From assembly GCA_947473355.1 (NCBI GenBank), contig CANJCQ010000001.1, positions 186,001 through 250,000 on the forward strand: a DNA stretch of 64,000 nucleotides, written 5' to 3'. Below are positions 48,874 through 57,901 of the stretch, one piece after another. Source of the stretch: Sphingomonadaceae bacterium. Its GTDB lineage: Bacteria; Pseudomonadota; Alphaproteobacteria; Sphingomonadales; Sphingomonadaceae. A model generated the notes under the pieces. That model saw nothing but the letters and a program-made list of their open reading frames with translations, did no database searches and had not been told where the DNA came from. Each line of letters opens with the position of its first letter. Position 1 is the stretch's first letter. The translations under genes were made by a program, and so were the position numbers.

Positions 48874-49370
48874 GCAACAAGAAAGTCACCGGCAAGGTCT
48901 GGAAGTTCGGCAGCGATATTAACACCGATCTCGTGATCCCCAACTTCGCGATCTACATGAAGCGTGAAGAGCAGCCGCAACATTGCTTCGTCGCCAACCG
49001 CCCGGGTTGGGTCGATGAAGTGCAACCGGGCGATATCCTGATCGCGGGCACCAATTTCGGCGTCGGCTCAGGCCGGCCGATCGGCGATGTGTTTGTCGAT
49101 CTGGGCGTCGCCGCCGTGGTGGCCGAAAGCTTCAACGGTTTGGGTTTGCGCAACTGCGTCAATGCCGGCCTCGCCTCGCTGCCCTGCAAAGGTGTCCTCG
49201 ATCTGTTTGACGAGGGCGACATTGCAGAAGTCGACTGGGGCACCGGCGAAGTGCGCAACCTGACCAAGGGCACCAGCGTCACTGGACAGGCTCTGCCGCA
49301 GGATATCCAGGGTATCGTCGAGGAGGGCGGCGTGATGGCGAAGCTGAGGAAAGAGGGCTTCGTAACCTGA
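48870..49370 (+). CDS. LeuD-like hydro-lyase small subunit
   Basis: KFGSDINTDLVIP; AGTNFGVGSGRPIGDVFVDLGVAAVVAESFNGLGLRNCVNAGL; ATGA overlap with large subunit. Confidence 0.9.
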   Translation: MSNKKVTGKVWKFGSDINTDLVIPNFAIYMKREEQPQHCFVANRPGWVDEVQPGDILIAGTNFGVGSGRPIGDVFVDLGVAAVVAESFNGLGLRNCVNAGLASLPCKGVLDLFDEGDIAEVDWGTGEVRNLTKGTSVTGQALPQDIQGIVEEGGVMAKLRKEGFVT

Positions 49371-49401
49371 TGCACCAGATCACGATGAAGGACCCTGCGC
49401 G

Positions 49402-50769
49402 ATGAGCAAGACCGTTACCGAAGTGCTTGCCGAATGGGTCGTCTCCACCCGGTATGAGGACGTGCCGGCTCCGGGCCCTGCACGGGTGCGAGAGCGGTTC
49501 ATCGATACGCTGGGCGTCGCCTGCGCCGGCATGTCAGTCTCGACCGGACGGATCCTGACCGAATGGGTGCGCCAGCAGGGCGCGCAGGGGCCCTGCACGG
49601 TGCTTGGCGCGAGCTTCTCCACTTCTGCTTCTTATGCCGCGCTGGCCAATGCTGCTGCAGGCCACGCGCTCGAATTTGACGACATCCACGTGGGCAGCGG
49701 CCACTTCGCCAACCCGATGACCGCTGCGACCCTGGCCTTTGGCGAAAAAATCAATGCTTCGGGCCAGGACGTGATCCTGGGCTGGATGGTCGGCTATGAG
49801 ATTATCACCCAGACTGCGAAAGTCACTGCCGCTCCGGGCGGCAACATCCTGCTCGACCGGGGTTGGTTCAACCAGGGCTTCCTGCCTGCCATCGCCACCG
49901 CAGCGGCGGCATCGCGGATGGCGGGGCTCGATGTGATGCGAACGCGTATGGCGATGGGCCATGCCGCTTCGACTATGGCCGGCATGCTCAAGAACCGGGG
50001 CAGCGACACCAAGGGTTTCGCCGCCGGCAATGCGGCGATGCACGGGATCATGGCCGCAGAACTGGTCGCGCTGGGCTTTACTGCCAACGACGAGATAATG
50101 GACGGCGACATCGGCGTCGCCCGGCTGCTCAGCTTCGAAACGCGCGGGCCGGAAGTCATGCTCGATGGCCTCGGCAAATGGACCATGGCGACAGTCGGAT
50201 CGACGCTGCGCCTCCATGCCTGCTGCGGCGCGAGCCATTGGGCGCAGGATGCGCTACAGAAGATCGTGCAGGCGCATCCCTTCAGCCACGAGCAAGTTGC
50301 TGCGATCGAGGTTGAATTCCCCGCGATGCTGCACCAGTTCATGCCCTACAGCCGCCCACAGACAGGACTCGAGGGCAAATACAGTATGGAATACGCGCTT
50401 GTCGCCATCGCCCTCGATGGGCGCGCCGGGCTGCACCAATACAGCGATGCCGCCGTGCAGCGGCCCGAAGCGCAGGCCATGATGGACCGCGTTGTGGTCG
50501 TGCCGAAGAGCGATGGTCCGATGCAGAGCCGCGTGGTCGTGAAGCTGACCAATGGCGAGACTTTCGAGGAATCGGCCAACCGCGCCCACGGCAATCCGAG
50601 CGATCCGCTGACCAATGAGGAAGTTGCCGGCAAGTTTCACGAATGCGCCGAAGGGCTGATGCCGGCGGAGCAGCGCGCGCGAGTCCTCGATCTGTGCGCC
50701 CGGCTCGACCAACTGACGAACGTCCGCGAACTTGGCCAGGCATTGCGGATTGCCCGCGCGGGCGATTGA
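49402..50769 (+). CDS. MmgE/PrpD family protein (copy 2)
   Basis: ANAAAGHALEFDDIHVGSGHFANPM canonical motif; GSDTKGFAAGNAAMHGIMAAELVALGFTANDEIMDG. Confidence 0.9.
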   Translation: MSKTVTEVLAEWVVSTRYEDVPAPGPARVRERFIDTLGVACAGMSVSTGRILTEWVRQQGAQGPCTVLGASFSTSASYAALANAAAGHALEFDDIHVGSGHFANPMTAATLAFGEKINASGQDVILGWMVGYEIITQTAKVTAAPGGNILLDRGWFNQGFLPAIATAAAASRMAGLDVMRTRMAMGHAASTMAGMLKNRGSDTKGFAAGNAAMHGIMAAELVALGFTANDEIMDGDIGVARLLSFETRGPEVMLDGLGKWTMATVGSTLRLHACCGASHWAQDALQKIVQAHPFSHEQVAAIEVEFPAMLHQFMPYSRPQTGLEGKYSMEYALVAIALDGRAGLHQYSDAAVQRPEAQAMMDRVVVVPKSDGPMQSRVVVKLTNGETFEESANRAHGNPSDPLTNEEVAGKFHECAEGLMPAEQRARVLDLCARLDQLTNVRELGQALRIARAGD

Positions 50770-50845
50770 GTATATATAGTAGTTGCTATGTTTGGCGTGG
50801 CAATTAGTGCAGACCCGATGACCGGGCGTTACAGGAGCGAAGCAC

Positions 50846-52507
50846 ATGACCTATGACCTGCTGATCAAGGGCGGCACCATTGTCGATGGCACTGGCAAGC
50901 CCCGCTTTGCAGGAAACGTCGCGATCAAGGACGGCCTCATCGCCGCGGTCGGCGATGTCGATGGTGATGCCACGCGGGTTATCGATGCCAGTGGCCACAT
51001 TGTTGCGCCCGGCTTCATCGATTGCCACACCCATTATGACGCGCAGATGTTCTGGGACGCGACGATCGACCCTGCGACCTGGCACGGCATCACGAGCATG
51101 GTTGTCGGCAATTGCGGCTTTACACTTGCCCCTGTCCGCCCGGATGATACCGACTACGCCCTGGGCCTGTTCAGCGCGACTGAGGAAGTCCCGCTCGACG
51201 TGCTCACGGAAAATCTGCCGCTCGAATGGGAAAGCTTCCCCCAGTACCTTGACCGGATCGATAATGTTCCTTGCAGCATCAATACGCTGACGCTGTTCGG
51301 CCATGCCGCTGTGCGCCGCTATGTGATGGGCGCGGATTCGATCCTGCGCGATGCGACACAAGCTGAAATCGACGAAATGGTGCGGCTGGCCGAAGAGGCG
51401 ATGAAAGCAGGGGCCTGGGGCGTGAGCACCAGCTTTTCGCCCCACCACATCGATGGATCGGGCGGCCATGTCCCGTCGTTCTTCTCCAGCGACGATGAGA
51501 CCGAAGCGCTTGCCGTTGCGGTCGGCCGCTGCGGCCGGACCAGCTTTGCGCTCAACCCGCGCAGCAAGCGCGAAGGCATTTCCGATGATGACAAGGCGCT
51601 GATGTCGCGGCTGGCCAAGGCCTCGGGCGTGACCATCTCGTGGAACGATTTCGGCGCCGGCGCTCGGAACTGGCTGAGCACGATCGAATTCATGGAAGAG
51701 GAAATCCGTCAGGGCCGCGACGTGCGCGTGGTTGCCCGCTGCCAGCCGGCGGAATCGCGGTTCACTGCCGGCATGATCTCGCCGATGTATTCAGGCGATG
51801 CAGACTGGCGCGAATTCTGCGGTATGGAGCGCAGTGCGCAGCTCGAAGCCATTGCCCAGCCAGCTTGGCGCGCGCGGCTTTCGGTTTACTGGAGCAATGT
51901 CCCCTATCTCACATCCGCGATCATCGAAAAGGTCACCAATCCGGAGCTCGAACCGCTGCTGGGCAAGTATCTGACCGATGTCGCCGCCGAGCGCGGCGTC
52001 GATCCGATAGAGCTGATGTTCGACATTTCCCAACAGGATGGCATGGGCACGATCTTCCTGTTGCGCGGCCGCCCCAAGGACGACGAATCGGATTTCGTGC
52101 GCATCCTTAAGAGCCCATCCACCCTGATTGGCGTTTCGGATGGCGGCGCGCATCTGCAAACCTTCGCCGGTGCCGATTACCCCACCTATTTCCTCAAGCA
52201 CTGGGTGCGCGAAACCGAGACATTTACGCTGGAGGATGGCGTTGCCGCGCTGACTTCGGAAGTGGCGGACTTCATGGGGATGAAGGATCGCGGTGTGCTG
52301 GAGCCGGGCAAGGCAGCCGACGTGGTGATTTTCGATGCCGACAAGGTTCAGCCCGAGCCACTGGAAACTCTCCATTTCCCGGGCGGCAATGCCATCCGCC
52401 TGGTCAAGCGCGCGCGTGCCATTCCCTATGTGATCGTCAACGGCACGCCGATCATTGCCGAGGGCGCGCGCACCGGCGCAGTGCCAGGGCATCTCCTGCG
52501 GGCATGA
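50846..52507 (+). CDS. N-acyl-D-amino-acid deacylase-like amidohydrolase (amidohydrolase-3)
   Basis: LLIKGGTIVDGTGKPRFAGNVAIKDGLIAAVG; VAPGFIDCHTHYDAQMFWD; GVSDGGAHLQTFAGADYPTYFL. Confidence 0.88.
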   Translation: MTYDLLIKGGTIVDGTGKPRFAGNVAIKDGLIAAVGDVDGDATRVIDASGHIVAPGFIDCHTHYDAQMFWDATIDPATWHGITSMVVGNCGFTLAPVRPDDTDYALGLFSATEEVPLDVLTENLPLEWESFPQYLDRIDNVPCSINTLTLFGHAAVRRYVMGADSILRDATQAEIDEMVRLAEEAMKAGAWGVSTSFSPHHIDGSGGHVPSFFSSDDETEALAVAVGRCGRTSFALNPRSKREGISDDDKALMSRLAKASGVTISWNDFGAGARNWLSTIEFMEEEIRQGRDVRVVARCQPAESRFTAGMISPMYSGDADWREFCGMERSAQLEAIAQPAWRARLSVYWSNVPYLTSAIIEKVTNPELEPLLGKYLTDVAAERGVDPIELMFDISQQDGMGTIFLLRGRPKDDESDFVRILKSPSTLIGVSDGGAHLQTFAGADYPTYFLKHWVRETETFTLEDGVAALTSEVADFMGMKDRGVLEPGKAADVVIFDADKVQPEPLETLHFPGGNAIRLVKRARAIPYVIVNGTPIIAEGARTGAVPGHLLRA

Positions 52508-52584
52508 AGGCCTGAAGGCCGCCTGGGGATTGGATGATCCTCCCCCGGAGCAGGTCGGCGGCATGAGGAGGGGAGTGAGAAGCT

Positions 52585-53472
52585 ATGAGCCAGTTCGAAG
52601 TACGCCATGTGCTCGATGTGAAGGCCATGCTGGGCGAATGTCCGCTCTGGTCGCAAGAACAGCAGGCGCTGATCTGGCTCAACCCGCGCGGGGGCACGCT
52701 GAACCGGTTTGATCCCGTCACCGGCGGCAACGTGGTTTGGCAGTTGCCGGTCGACCACCCTGGCGCCTTTACTCTGGGCGCGGGCGGGGCCGGGATCGCG
52801 ACACCTACCGGGTTCTTCTATTTCGATTTCACAACCGAGAAATTCGAGCGGTTGGGCGATGTGCCGATCGATTCGGAGGTCTTGCGTTTCAACGATGGCA
52901 AGCAGGATCGCCAGGGACGGTTCTGGATCGGCACCATGGCGCCCGGCTTCGCGCCTGATCAGCCGGGCGTGGGCACCTATTATCGCTATGAGGCGGGGGA
53001 CTGGACCCCTACGATCCACGGCATCAAGATTCCCAACGGCACGGCTTTCAGCCCGGACGGCAAGGTGATGTACCGGGCCGAGACGCTGGAGCGCACCGTC
53101 TTTGCCTATGATATCGATACGGCCAGCGGATCGCCCTCGAACGAACGCGTCTTCGCTAAGCTGCCCGATCACTTCGGCCTACCCGACGGCGCAACGGTTG
53201 ATAGCGAAGGTGGCTACTGGTTGGCAGTGCCGTTTGGCGAGAAAGGCCAGATCGTCCGATTGACTCCGGATGGGGCAATCGATCTGGTCATCGACCTGCC
53301 GGTTCTGGCGCCGACCATGGTGGCTTTCGGCGGCAAGGACATGGCTACGTTGTTCATCACCAGCGGCCGCATCGAGGATGTGATGGGGCGCGAGCATTCA
53401 CCGCTTGGCGGCGACCTGTTCGCGGTCGATACCGGCTATCGGGGAATTGCCGAAACCCTCACCAAGTTTTGA
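52585..53472 (+). CDS. SMP-30/gluconolactonase family protein (copy 1)
   Basis: MLGECPLWSQEQQALIWL; LRFNDGKQDRQGRFWIGTM; PNGTAFSPDGKVMY; LPDGATVDSEGGYWLAV. Confidence 0.9.
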   Translation: MSQFEVRHVLDVKAMLGECPLWSQEQQALIWLNPRGGTLNRFDPVTGGNVVWQLPVDHPGAFTLGAGGAGIATPTGFFYFDFTTEKFERLGDVPIDSEVLRFNDGKQDRQGRFWIGTMAPGFAPDQPGVGTYYRYEAGDWTPTIHGIKIPNGTAFSPDGKVMYRAETLERTVFAYDIDTASGSPSNERVFAKLPDHFGLPDGATVDSEGGYWLAVPFGEKGQIVRLTPDGAIDLVIDLPVLAPTMVAFGGKDMATLFITSGRIEDVMGREHSPLGGDLFAVDTGYRGIAETLTKF

Positions 53473-53531
53473 TCTGCCGCGCTCCCGATTTATGCGCCCC
53501 GGTGCGCCGCCAAGCAATGGGATGACAAGCC

Positions 53532-54299
53532 ATGACACTCTATACCACGATCCATTTGCACAACGTCACTCCCGGCCGCGAGGCGGATTTCGCCGAGTGG
53601 TTCGACGGGCCCCACCGCGAGGATCTGGCGCGGCTGCGAGGCTTTCGCGGCGCGGACCGCTTCGAGGTGACTGCGGAGCAGGTCATGCCGGATATTCCGC
53701 AGCCCTGGCGCTATCTCAGTGTCTATGAATTCGACTATCCGGCGCCTGAAATCGACCTGCCGGCGCTCGCCCCCTTGCTGGCGGGCCCCCGCGATGCCGG
53801 TCTGACTGACGATATCACCGAGAGCGAGCGCATCTACAGCTACGCTATGTATTCGGACTGGAAGTTCAGCGCAAACCACACCGCCGGCAAGCCCTTTTCG
53901 GGGGTCTCGATTATCCTCGGGAACTACACGGTCGGGCGAGAGGCGGAATACCACAAGTGGTATGACGAAGTGCATTGCCCCGAAGTCACCGGGGTTCCCG
54001 GCAAGGTCGGCATGAAGCGCGGGCGGCTCGCGGAACTGCAGGTTGAGCCGAGCCGCTACTGTCCGGGATGCGAGCTGGTCTATTGCGCGCAGCAGACCGA
54101 CGACCTCGCCTTCACGATCCAGGATTTCATCGACCGCGCACGCGGCGCCAGCCCATCGGGCGTGGCGATGCTGCCGCGCTCGAAGGCGGGGTCTTTCGCG
54201 CGCACGGTGCACTATTTTCGCAAGATCAGCGGCGATGCGTTCTGGGACGGCGGCATTGCCTATGGTGGAGATCTTTCGGTCTATCCGGGGCGGGGCTAA
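53532..54299 (+). CDS. EthD/dimeric alpha-beta-barrel-like protein with two repeated halves
   Basis: READFAEWFDGPHREDLARLRGFRGADRF and REAEYHKWYDEVHCPEVTGVPGKVGMKRGRL are repeated motifs. Confidence 0.65.
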   Translation: MTLYTTIHLHNVTPGREADFAEWFDGPHREDLARLRGFRGADRFEVTAEQVMPDIPQPWRYLSVYEFDYPAPEIDLPALAPLLAGPRDAGLTDDITESERIYSYAMYSDWKFSANHTAGKPFSGVSIILGNYTVGREAEYHKWYDEVHCPEVTGVPGKVGMKRGRLAELQVEPSRYCPGCELVYCAQQTDDLAFTIQDFIDRARGASPSGVAMLPRSKAGSFARTVHYFRKISGDAFWDGGIAYGGDLSVYPGRG

Positions 54300-54304
54300 G
54301 CTGA

Positions 54305-55102
54305 ATGACGACCATGAATATTGGCTTCATTGGTCTGGGCGAGATAGGCACCGAAATGGTGAAACGCCTGTGCAGTGCCGGTTTCCCGGTGACAGTCTAC
54401 CCGCGCGGCGGCGGGCTGGCCGAAGCGCGGGCGGCGGGTGCAGCGGAATGCGGCGACTATGCGGCTCTTGCGGCCGAGAGCGACGCGCTGATTGTGATCG
54501 TGTTCAACGACGATCAGCTGCGCGACATCCTGTTCGGCCAAGGCGCGCTGGCGGCCATGCGCCCCGGGAGCGTGCTCGCGGTCCATGTCACCGGGTCACC
54601 GGCCTTGCGGCGTGAGCTTCAGGAAATGGCGCTGAAAGGCGTCGAGGTGCTCGATGCAACGTTCAGCGGTTCGGTGCCGCTCGTCAAACAGGGCAAGCTG
54701 ACGCTGATGGTCGGTGGTTCGCCGGATGCGCTGGAGCGCCTGCGCCCGATATTTGCGACCTATGCCTCAAACATCTTCCATATTGGTAAGCTGGGTGATG
54801 CGCAGGTGCTCAAGCTGCTCAATAATCTCGTGCTCGCCGCGAACATGATGAATGCAGCCGAACTGCTCAGGACTGCGGCAAGCTACGGACTCGATCCCAA
54901 GACCGTGGCCAGCGTGTTGCAAACCTGCAGTGGGTCGAGTGTGGCGATGGGCATCTTCGTCCAGCGCGAAATCGACGAGGCGATGGAAAGTGCCGGGAAG
55001 TACATGGCCAAGGACATCGAGGAAGCCGTCGCGGCGGCGGGCGATGTCGGGCTGGATCTTGTTGCCTTCGGGGAAACCATTGACTACTGGCGCGGCATTT
55101 AG
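54305..55102 (+). CDS. NAD(P)-dependent beta-hydroxyacid dehydrogenase (HIBADH/6PGDH superfamily)
   Basis: MNIGFIGLGEIGTEMVKRLCSAGFPVTVYPR; LGDAQVLKLLNNLVLAANMMNAAELL. Confidence 0.88.
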   Translation: MTTMNIGFIGLGEIGTEMVKRLCSAGFPVTVYPRGGGLAEARAAGAAECGDYAALAAESDALIVIVFNDDQLRDILFGQGALAAMRPGSVLAVHVTGSPALRRELQEMALKGVEVLDATFSGSVPLVKQGKLTLMVGGSPDALERLRPIFATYASNIFHIGKLGDAQVLKLLNNLVLAANMMNAAELLRTAASYGLDPKTVASVLQTCSGSSVAMGIFVQREIDEAMESAGKYMAKDIEEAVAAAGDVGLDLVAFGETIDYWRGI

Positions 55103-55267
55103 CGCAGCTGCCGCCAGCGTTCGGTCCAGCCGCCGATGCAGTGGATCGGTTCGGGCTTGCGCGCGGCGACCGCCAGGTTGATCTCACCCCGCGAGTAGCC
55201 GGGCGAACGAGGCTCCCACGCCTTCCGATCCACCGGCAATGAAGGCCCATGGCCCATAGTTCGACAT
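55103..55267 (-). pseudogene. Truncated, frameshifted SDR relic
   Basis: Reverse-strand MSNYGPWAFIAGGSEGVGASFARLLAG* then, frame-shifted, EINLAVAARKPEPI...; canonical SDR N-terminus, no remainder. Confidence 0.7.
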
Positions 55268-55306
55268 GTCCAATTCGGGTCCTCCCGGGCCGTGCAGGCG
55301 CGCAGC

Positions 55307-57115
55307 CTATCCGGCTGCTTTTGCTTTCGAAGTGAGCTTGAGGCCCTGCAAATCGCCTGTTGCCCGCCACACGGTCATGACTTCCAGCAGCCCCAGCACG
55401 CCGCCGCCATAGGTGCCGTCACGCAACATGCGTGACGTAACTTTGCCCTCCTGGTTGAAGTAGCTGGGCGTACATTCCGCCCAGGTCTTCTGGGTAGCTA
55501 CGGACAACTCTTCGTGGTGCCGTACCCATTCGGCCTCGGCATCGACTGTAACCTCTACCGTCTCAGCGCCGCGATCCTCGGCCTGCCGAACGATGTAGGC
55601 GATGTTGGTTGCAATCCCTTCGTATGGATGGGTGAAGTTGGACGATTGCGCACTGCCACGGCTTGTCAGCTGAAAGAAGTTGGGGAAGCCATGGACGTGC
55701 AGCCCATGCATGGTCGTGGCGCCGTCCTTCCATTTGTCGGCGAGATCCAGCCCGTCTCGGCCCGAGATCGGAAAGGGCGTGCCTTGCTCATAGGCGGCGA
55801 CTTCGAAACCGGATGCGTAGATCAGGCAATCGACCTTGTATTCTTTGCCATTGGCGACCACGCCGTCTTCCGTCAGTCGCTCGACACCGCGTCCTTCGGT
55901 ATCCACCAAGGTGACATTGGGCCGGTTGAAGGTCTGCAAGTACTGGTCATGAAAGCAGGGGCGTTTGCACAGCCAGTCGTACCAGGGCTTGAGCGCCTCG
56001 CGGTCGCCAGGATCCGTCACCAATTCATCTACGCGCTTGCGGACATTCTCCATCAGCGCATAATTGGCCATCAAGGCATAGCGCCCGCGCTCCTCCGGCG
56101 TCATTGTCGCAGCAGCGGCTCGCTGCATGTACTGATGAATGCTCCGGGTCCAGCCGTCGTCCACCAAATCGACATCAGCGGCGCCTGCAATCGCCTTCAT
56201 GAAGTTATCCATGCGTTCGCGCTGCCAACCGGGTTTTTGCGACTTGAACCAGTCCAGATCGGTCGGTCGATTTCCACGGAAATCGACCGATGAAGGGGTG
56301 CGTTGAAATACGTAAAGGTGCTTCGCAGTTTCCCCCAGAGGCGGCACGCACTGGATGGCGGTGGCGCCGGTGCCGATGATCCCGACCACTTTGTCCTTGA
56401 GATTGACCATCGGGCTGTCCGGATCGCCTCCGGTGTAGTCATAGTCCCATCGGCTCGTGTGGAAGCTATGTCCCTTGAATTTTTCCATGCCTTCCAAAAC
56501 GGGCAACTTTGGCAACCTGTAGTGGCCCGATGCAAGGATCAGATACTTGGCGCATATCTCGTCGCCGCGATCGGTCTTGACGATCCACCGGGCGATATCC
56601 ACGTCCCATTTCGCCGTTGTAGCGACTGTATGATGCAACGCGCGCGGATATAGGTCGTAGTGGCGCGCCAAGGTGCGCACATGCTCGAGAATTTCTGGCG
56701 AGCCAACATATTTGGCGCTGGGAATTGTACCCGTTTCCTCGAGCATCGGCAGGTAGATATAGGATTCGACATCGCAGGCGGCGCCGGGATAGCGATTCCA
56801 GTACCAGGTGCCTCCGAAATCGCCGGCGCGCTCAATGATCAGGAGATCGTCGATACCCTGATCGCGCAAACGGCCGGCCGCCAGCAGTCCTGCGAAGCCG
56901 CCGCCTGCAATCAGGACCTCAACATTGCGCTGCTGCGGCTCTCGCGCTTTTACCGGCATGTAGGGGTCGATGGCGTAATGCTCGAAGGCACCCTCCATCC
57001 GTTGGTATTGCGCTTCGCCTTCAGGACGCATCTTCAATCGTTTGTCGCGCTCGGCATCGTATTTGGCTTGGATCGAGACCGGATCAAACTTGAATTGGTC
57101 AAAGGGATCGGACAT
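55307..57115 (-). CDS. Baeyer-Villiger-type flavin monooxygenase
   Basis: LIAGGGFAGLLAAGRLRDQG; BVMO fingerprint FKGHSFHTSRWD; VVGIIGTGATAIQCVPPLGE. Confidence 0.93.
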   Translation of the reverse strand: MSDPFDQFKFDPVSIQAKYDAERDKRLKMRPEGEAQYQRMEGAFEHYAIDPYMPVKAREPQQRNVEVLIAGGGFAGLLAAGRLRDQGIDDLLIIERAGDFGGTWYWNRYPGAACDVESYIYLPMLEETGTIPSAKYVGSPEILEHVRTLARHYDLYPRALHHTVATTAKWDVDIARWIVKTDRGDEICAKYLILASGHYRLPKLPVLEGMEKFKGHSFHTSRWDYDYTGGDPDSPMVNLKDKVVGIIGTGATAIQCVPPLGETAKHLYVFQRTPSSVDFRGNRPTDLDWFKSQKPGWQRERMDNFMKAIAGAADVDLVDDGWTRSIHQYMQRAAAATMTPEERGRYALMANYALMENVRKRVDELVTDPGDREALKPWYDWLCKRPCFHDQYLQTFNRPNVTLVDTEGRGVERLTEDGVVANGKEYKVDCLIYASGFEVAAYEQGTPFPISGRDGLDLADKWKDGATTMHGLHVHGFPNFFQLTSRGSAQSSNFTHPYEGIATNIAYIVRQAEDRGAETVEVTVDAEAEWVRHHEELSVATQKTWAECTPSYFNQEGKVTSRMLRDGTYGGGVLGLLEVMTVWRATGDLQGLKLTSKAKAAG

Positions 57116-57207
57116 CTGTTCTCAACTCCTGATGGTCGCCTGGGGCCGCTCTGGCCCGGAAACCGGTTGTTCAAATTTCGCCAGAAGCCTCATACCGGCG
57201 CGGAAAA

Positions 57208-57831
57208 TCAGTACCGGGACATAAGGACAAGCAGCTCGAAACCCCTGTCGATCAGTCCGCCGAAATCCTCCCCGGCATCGCTGGCAACCCACTGTTCGAT
57301 CGCGCTGCCGAATACGCCCATGGCGGTGCGAGCGACCATCATGCATTCTTCGATTGCGTCTGGATCATCACGCCGCCGGGCGAGGGCGGCACCCACTTCG
57401 TCTATCCAGCGGCGACCGACGAAGTAGGCAACACCGCACAGGTAGGCTGAGCGGCCCACGGCCCGTTCTGTGCGGATGGTGCGTACCGGATCGATATTGG
57501 GGACCCAGGCTACCTGCAGCGCGCGGCGTACTACCTCAAGCTCGCGGATCTCTTCGGGCTGGTTGCCGATTTCTGCGCAGAGTTGGTCCAGCTGCGTATC
57601 ATGATCGCTCAACACGATCTCCGCCTTGGTGCCGAAATAGCGGAAGAAGGTGGACGGCGAGACATCGGCGCGCAGTGCGATTTCCTCGACAGTGGTCTCA
57701 TCGAAACCCTGGCTCGAAAACAGGTCCAGAGCGGCATCCTGGATCGTCAGACGGGTACGCACCTTCTTGCGTGTGCGGATGTCCGCAAACATTTCGGGCG
57801 ATGGCCGGTTAAAGGTGACTTGCAATGACAT
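57208..57831 (-). CDS. TetR/AcrR-family transcriptional regulator
   Basis: TRLTIQDAALDLFSSQGFDETTVEEIALRADVSPSTFFRYFGTKAEIVL. Confidence 0.95.
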   Translation of the reverse strand: MSLQVTFNRPSPEMFADIRTRKKVRTRLTIQDAALDLFSSQGFDETTVEEIALRADVSPSTFFRYFGTKAEIVLSDHDTQLDQLCAEIGNQPEEIRELEVVRRALQVAWVPNIDPVRTIRTERAVGRSAYLCGVAYFVGRRWIDEVGAALARRRDDPDAIEECMMVARTAMGVFGSAIEQWVASDAGEDFGGLIDRGFELLVLMSRY

Positions 57832-57901
57832 TTTAGTGCCAATAGGTATGTTACTGCTAAATGAGAGTCAACTGTCATGATGTGTTTGGGAGAGAGTTGA
57901 G

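Noticed and set aside
47623-49370. Calling the LeuC/LeuD-like pair leuCD of leucine biosynthesis
   Set aside because: Context is catabolic (PrpD on both sides, no leuA or leuB) and the small-subunit loop is altered, so no gene symbol given
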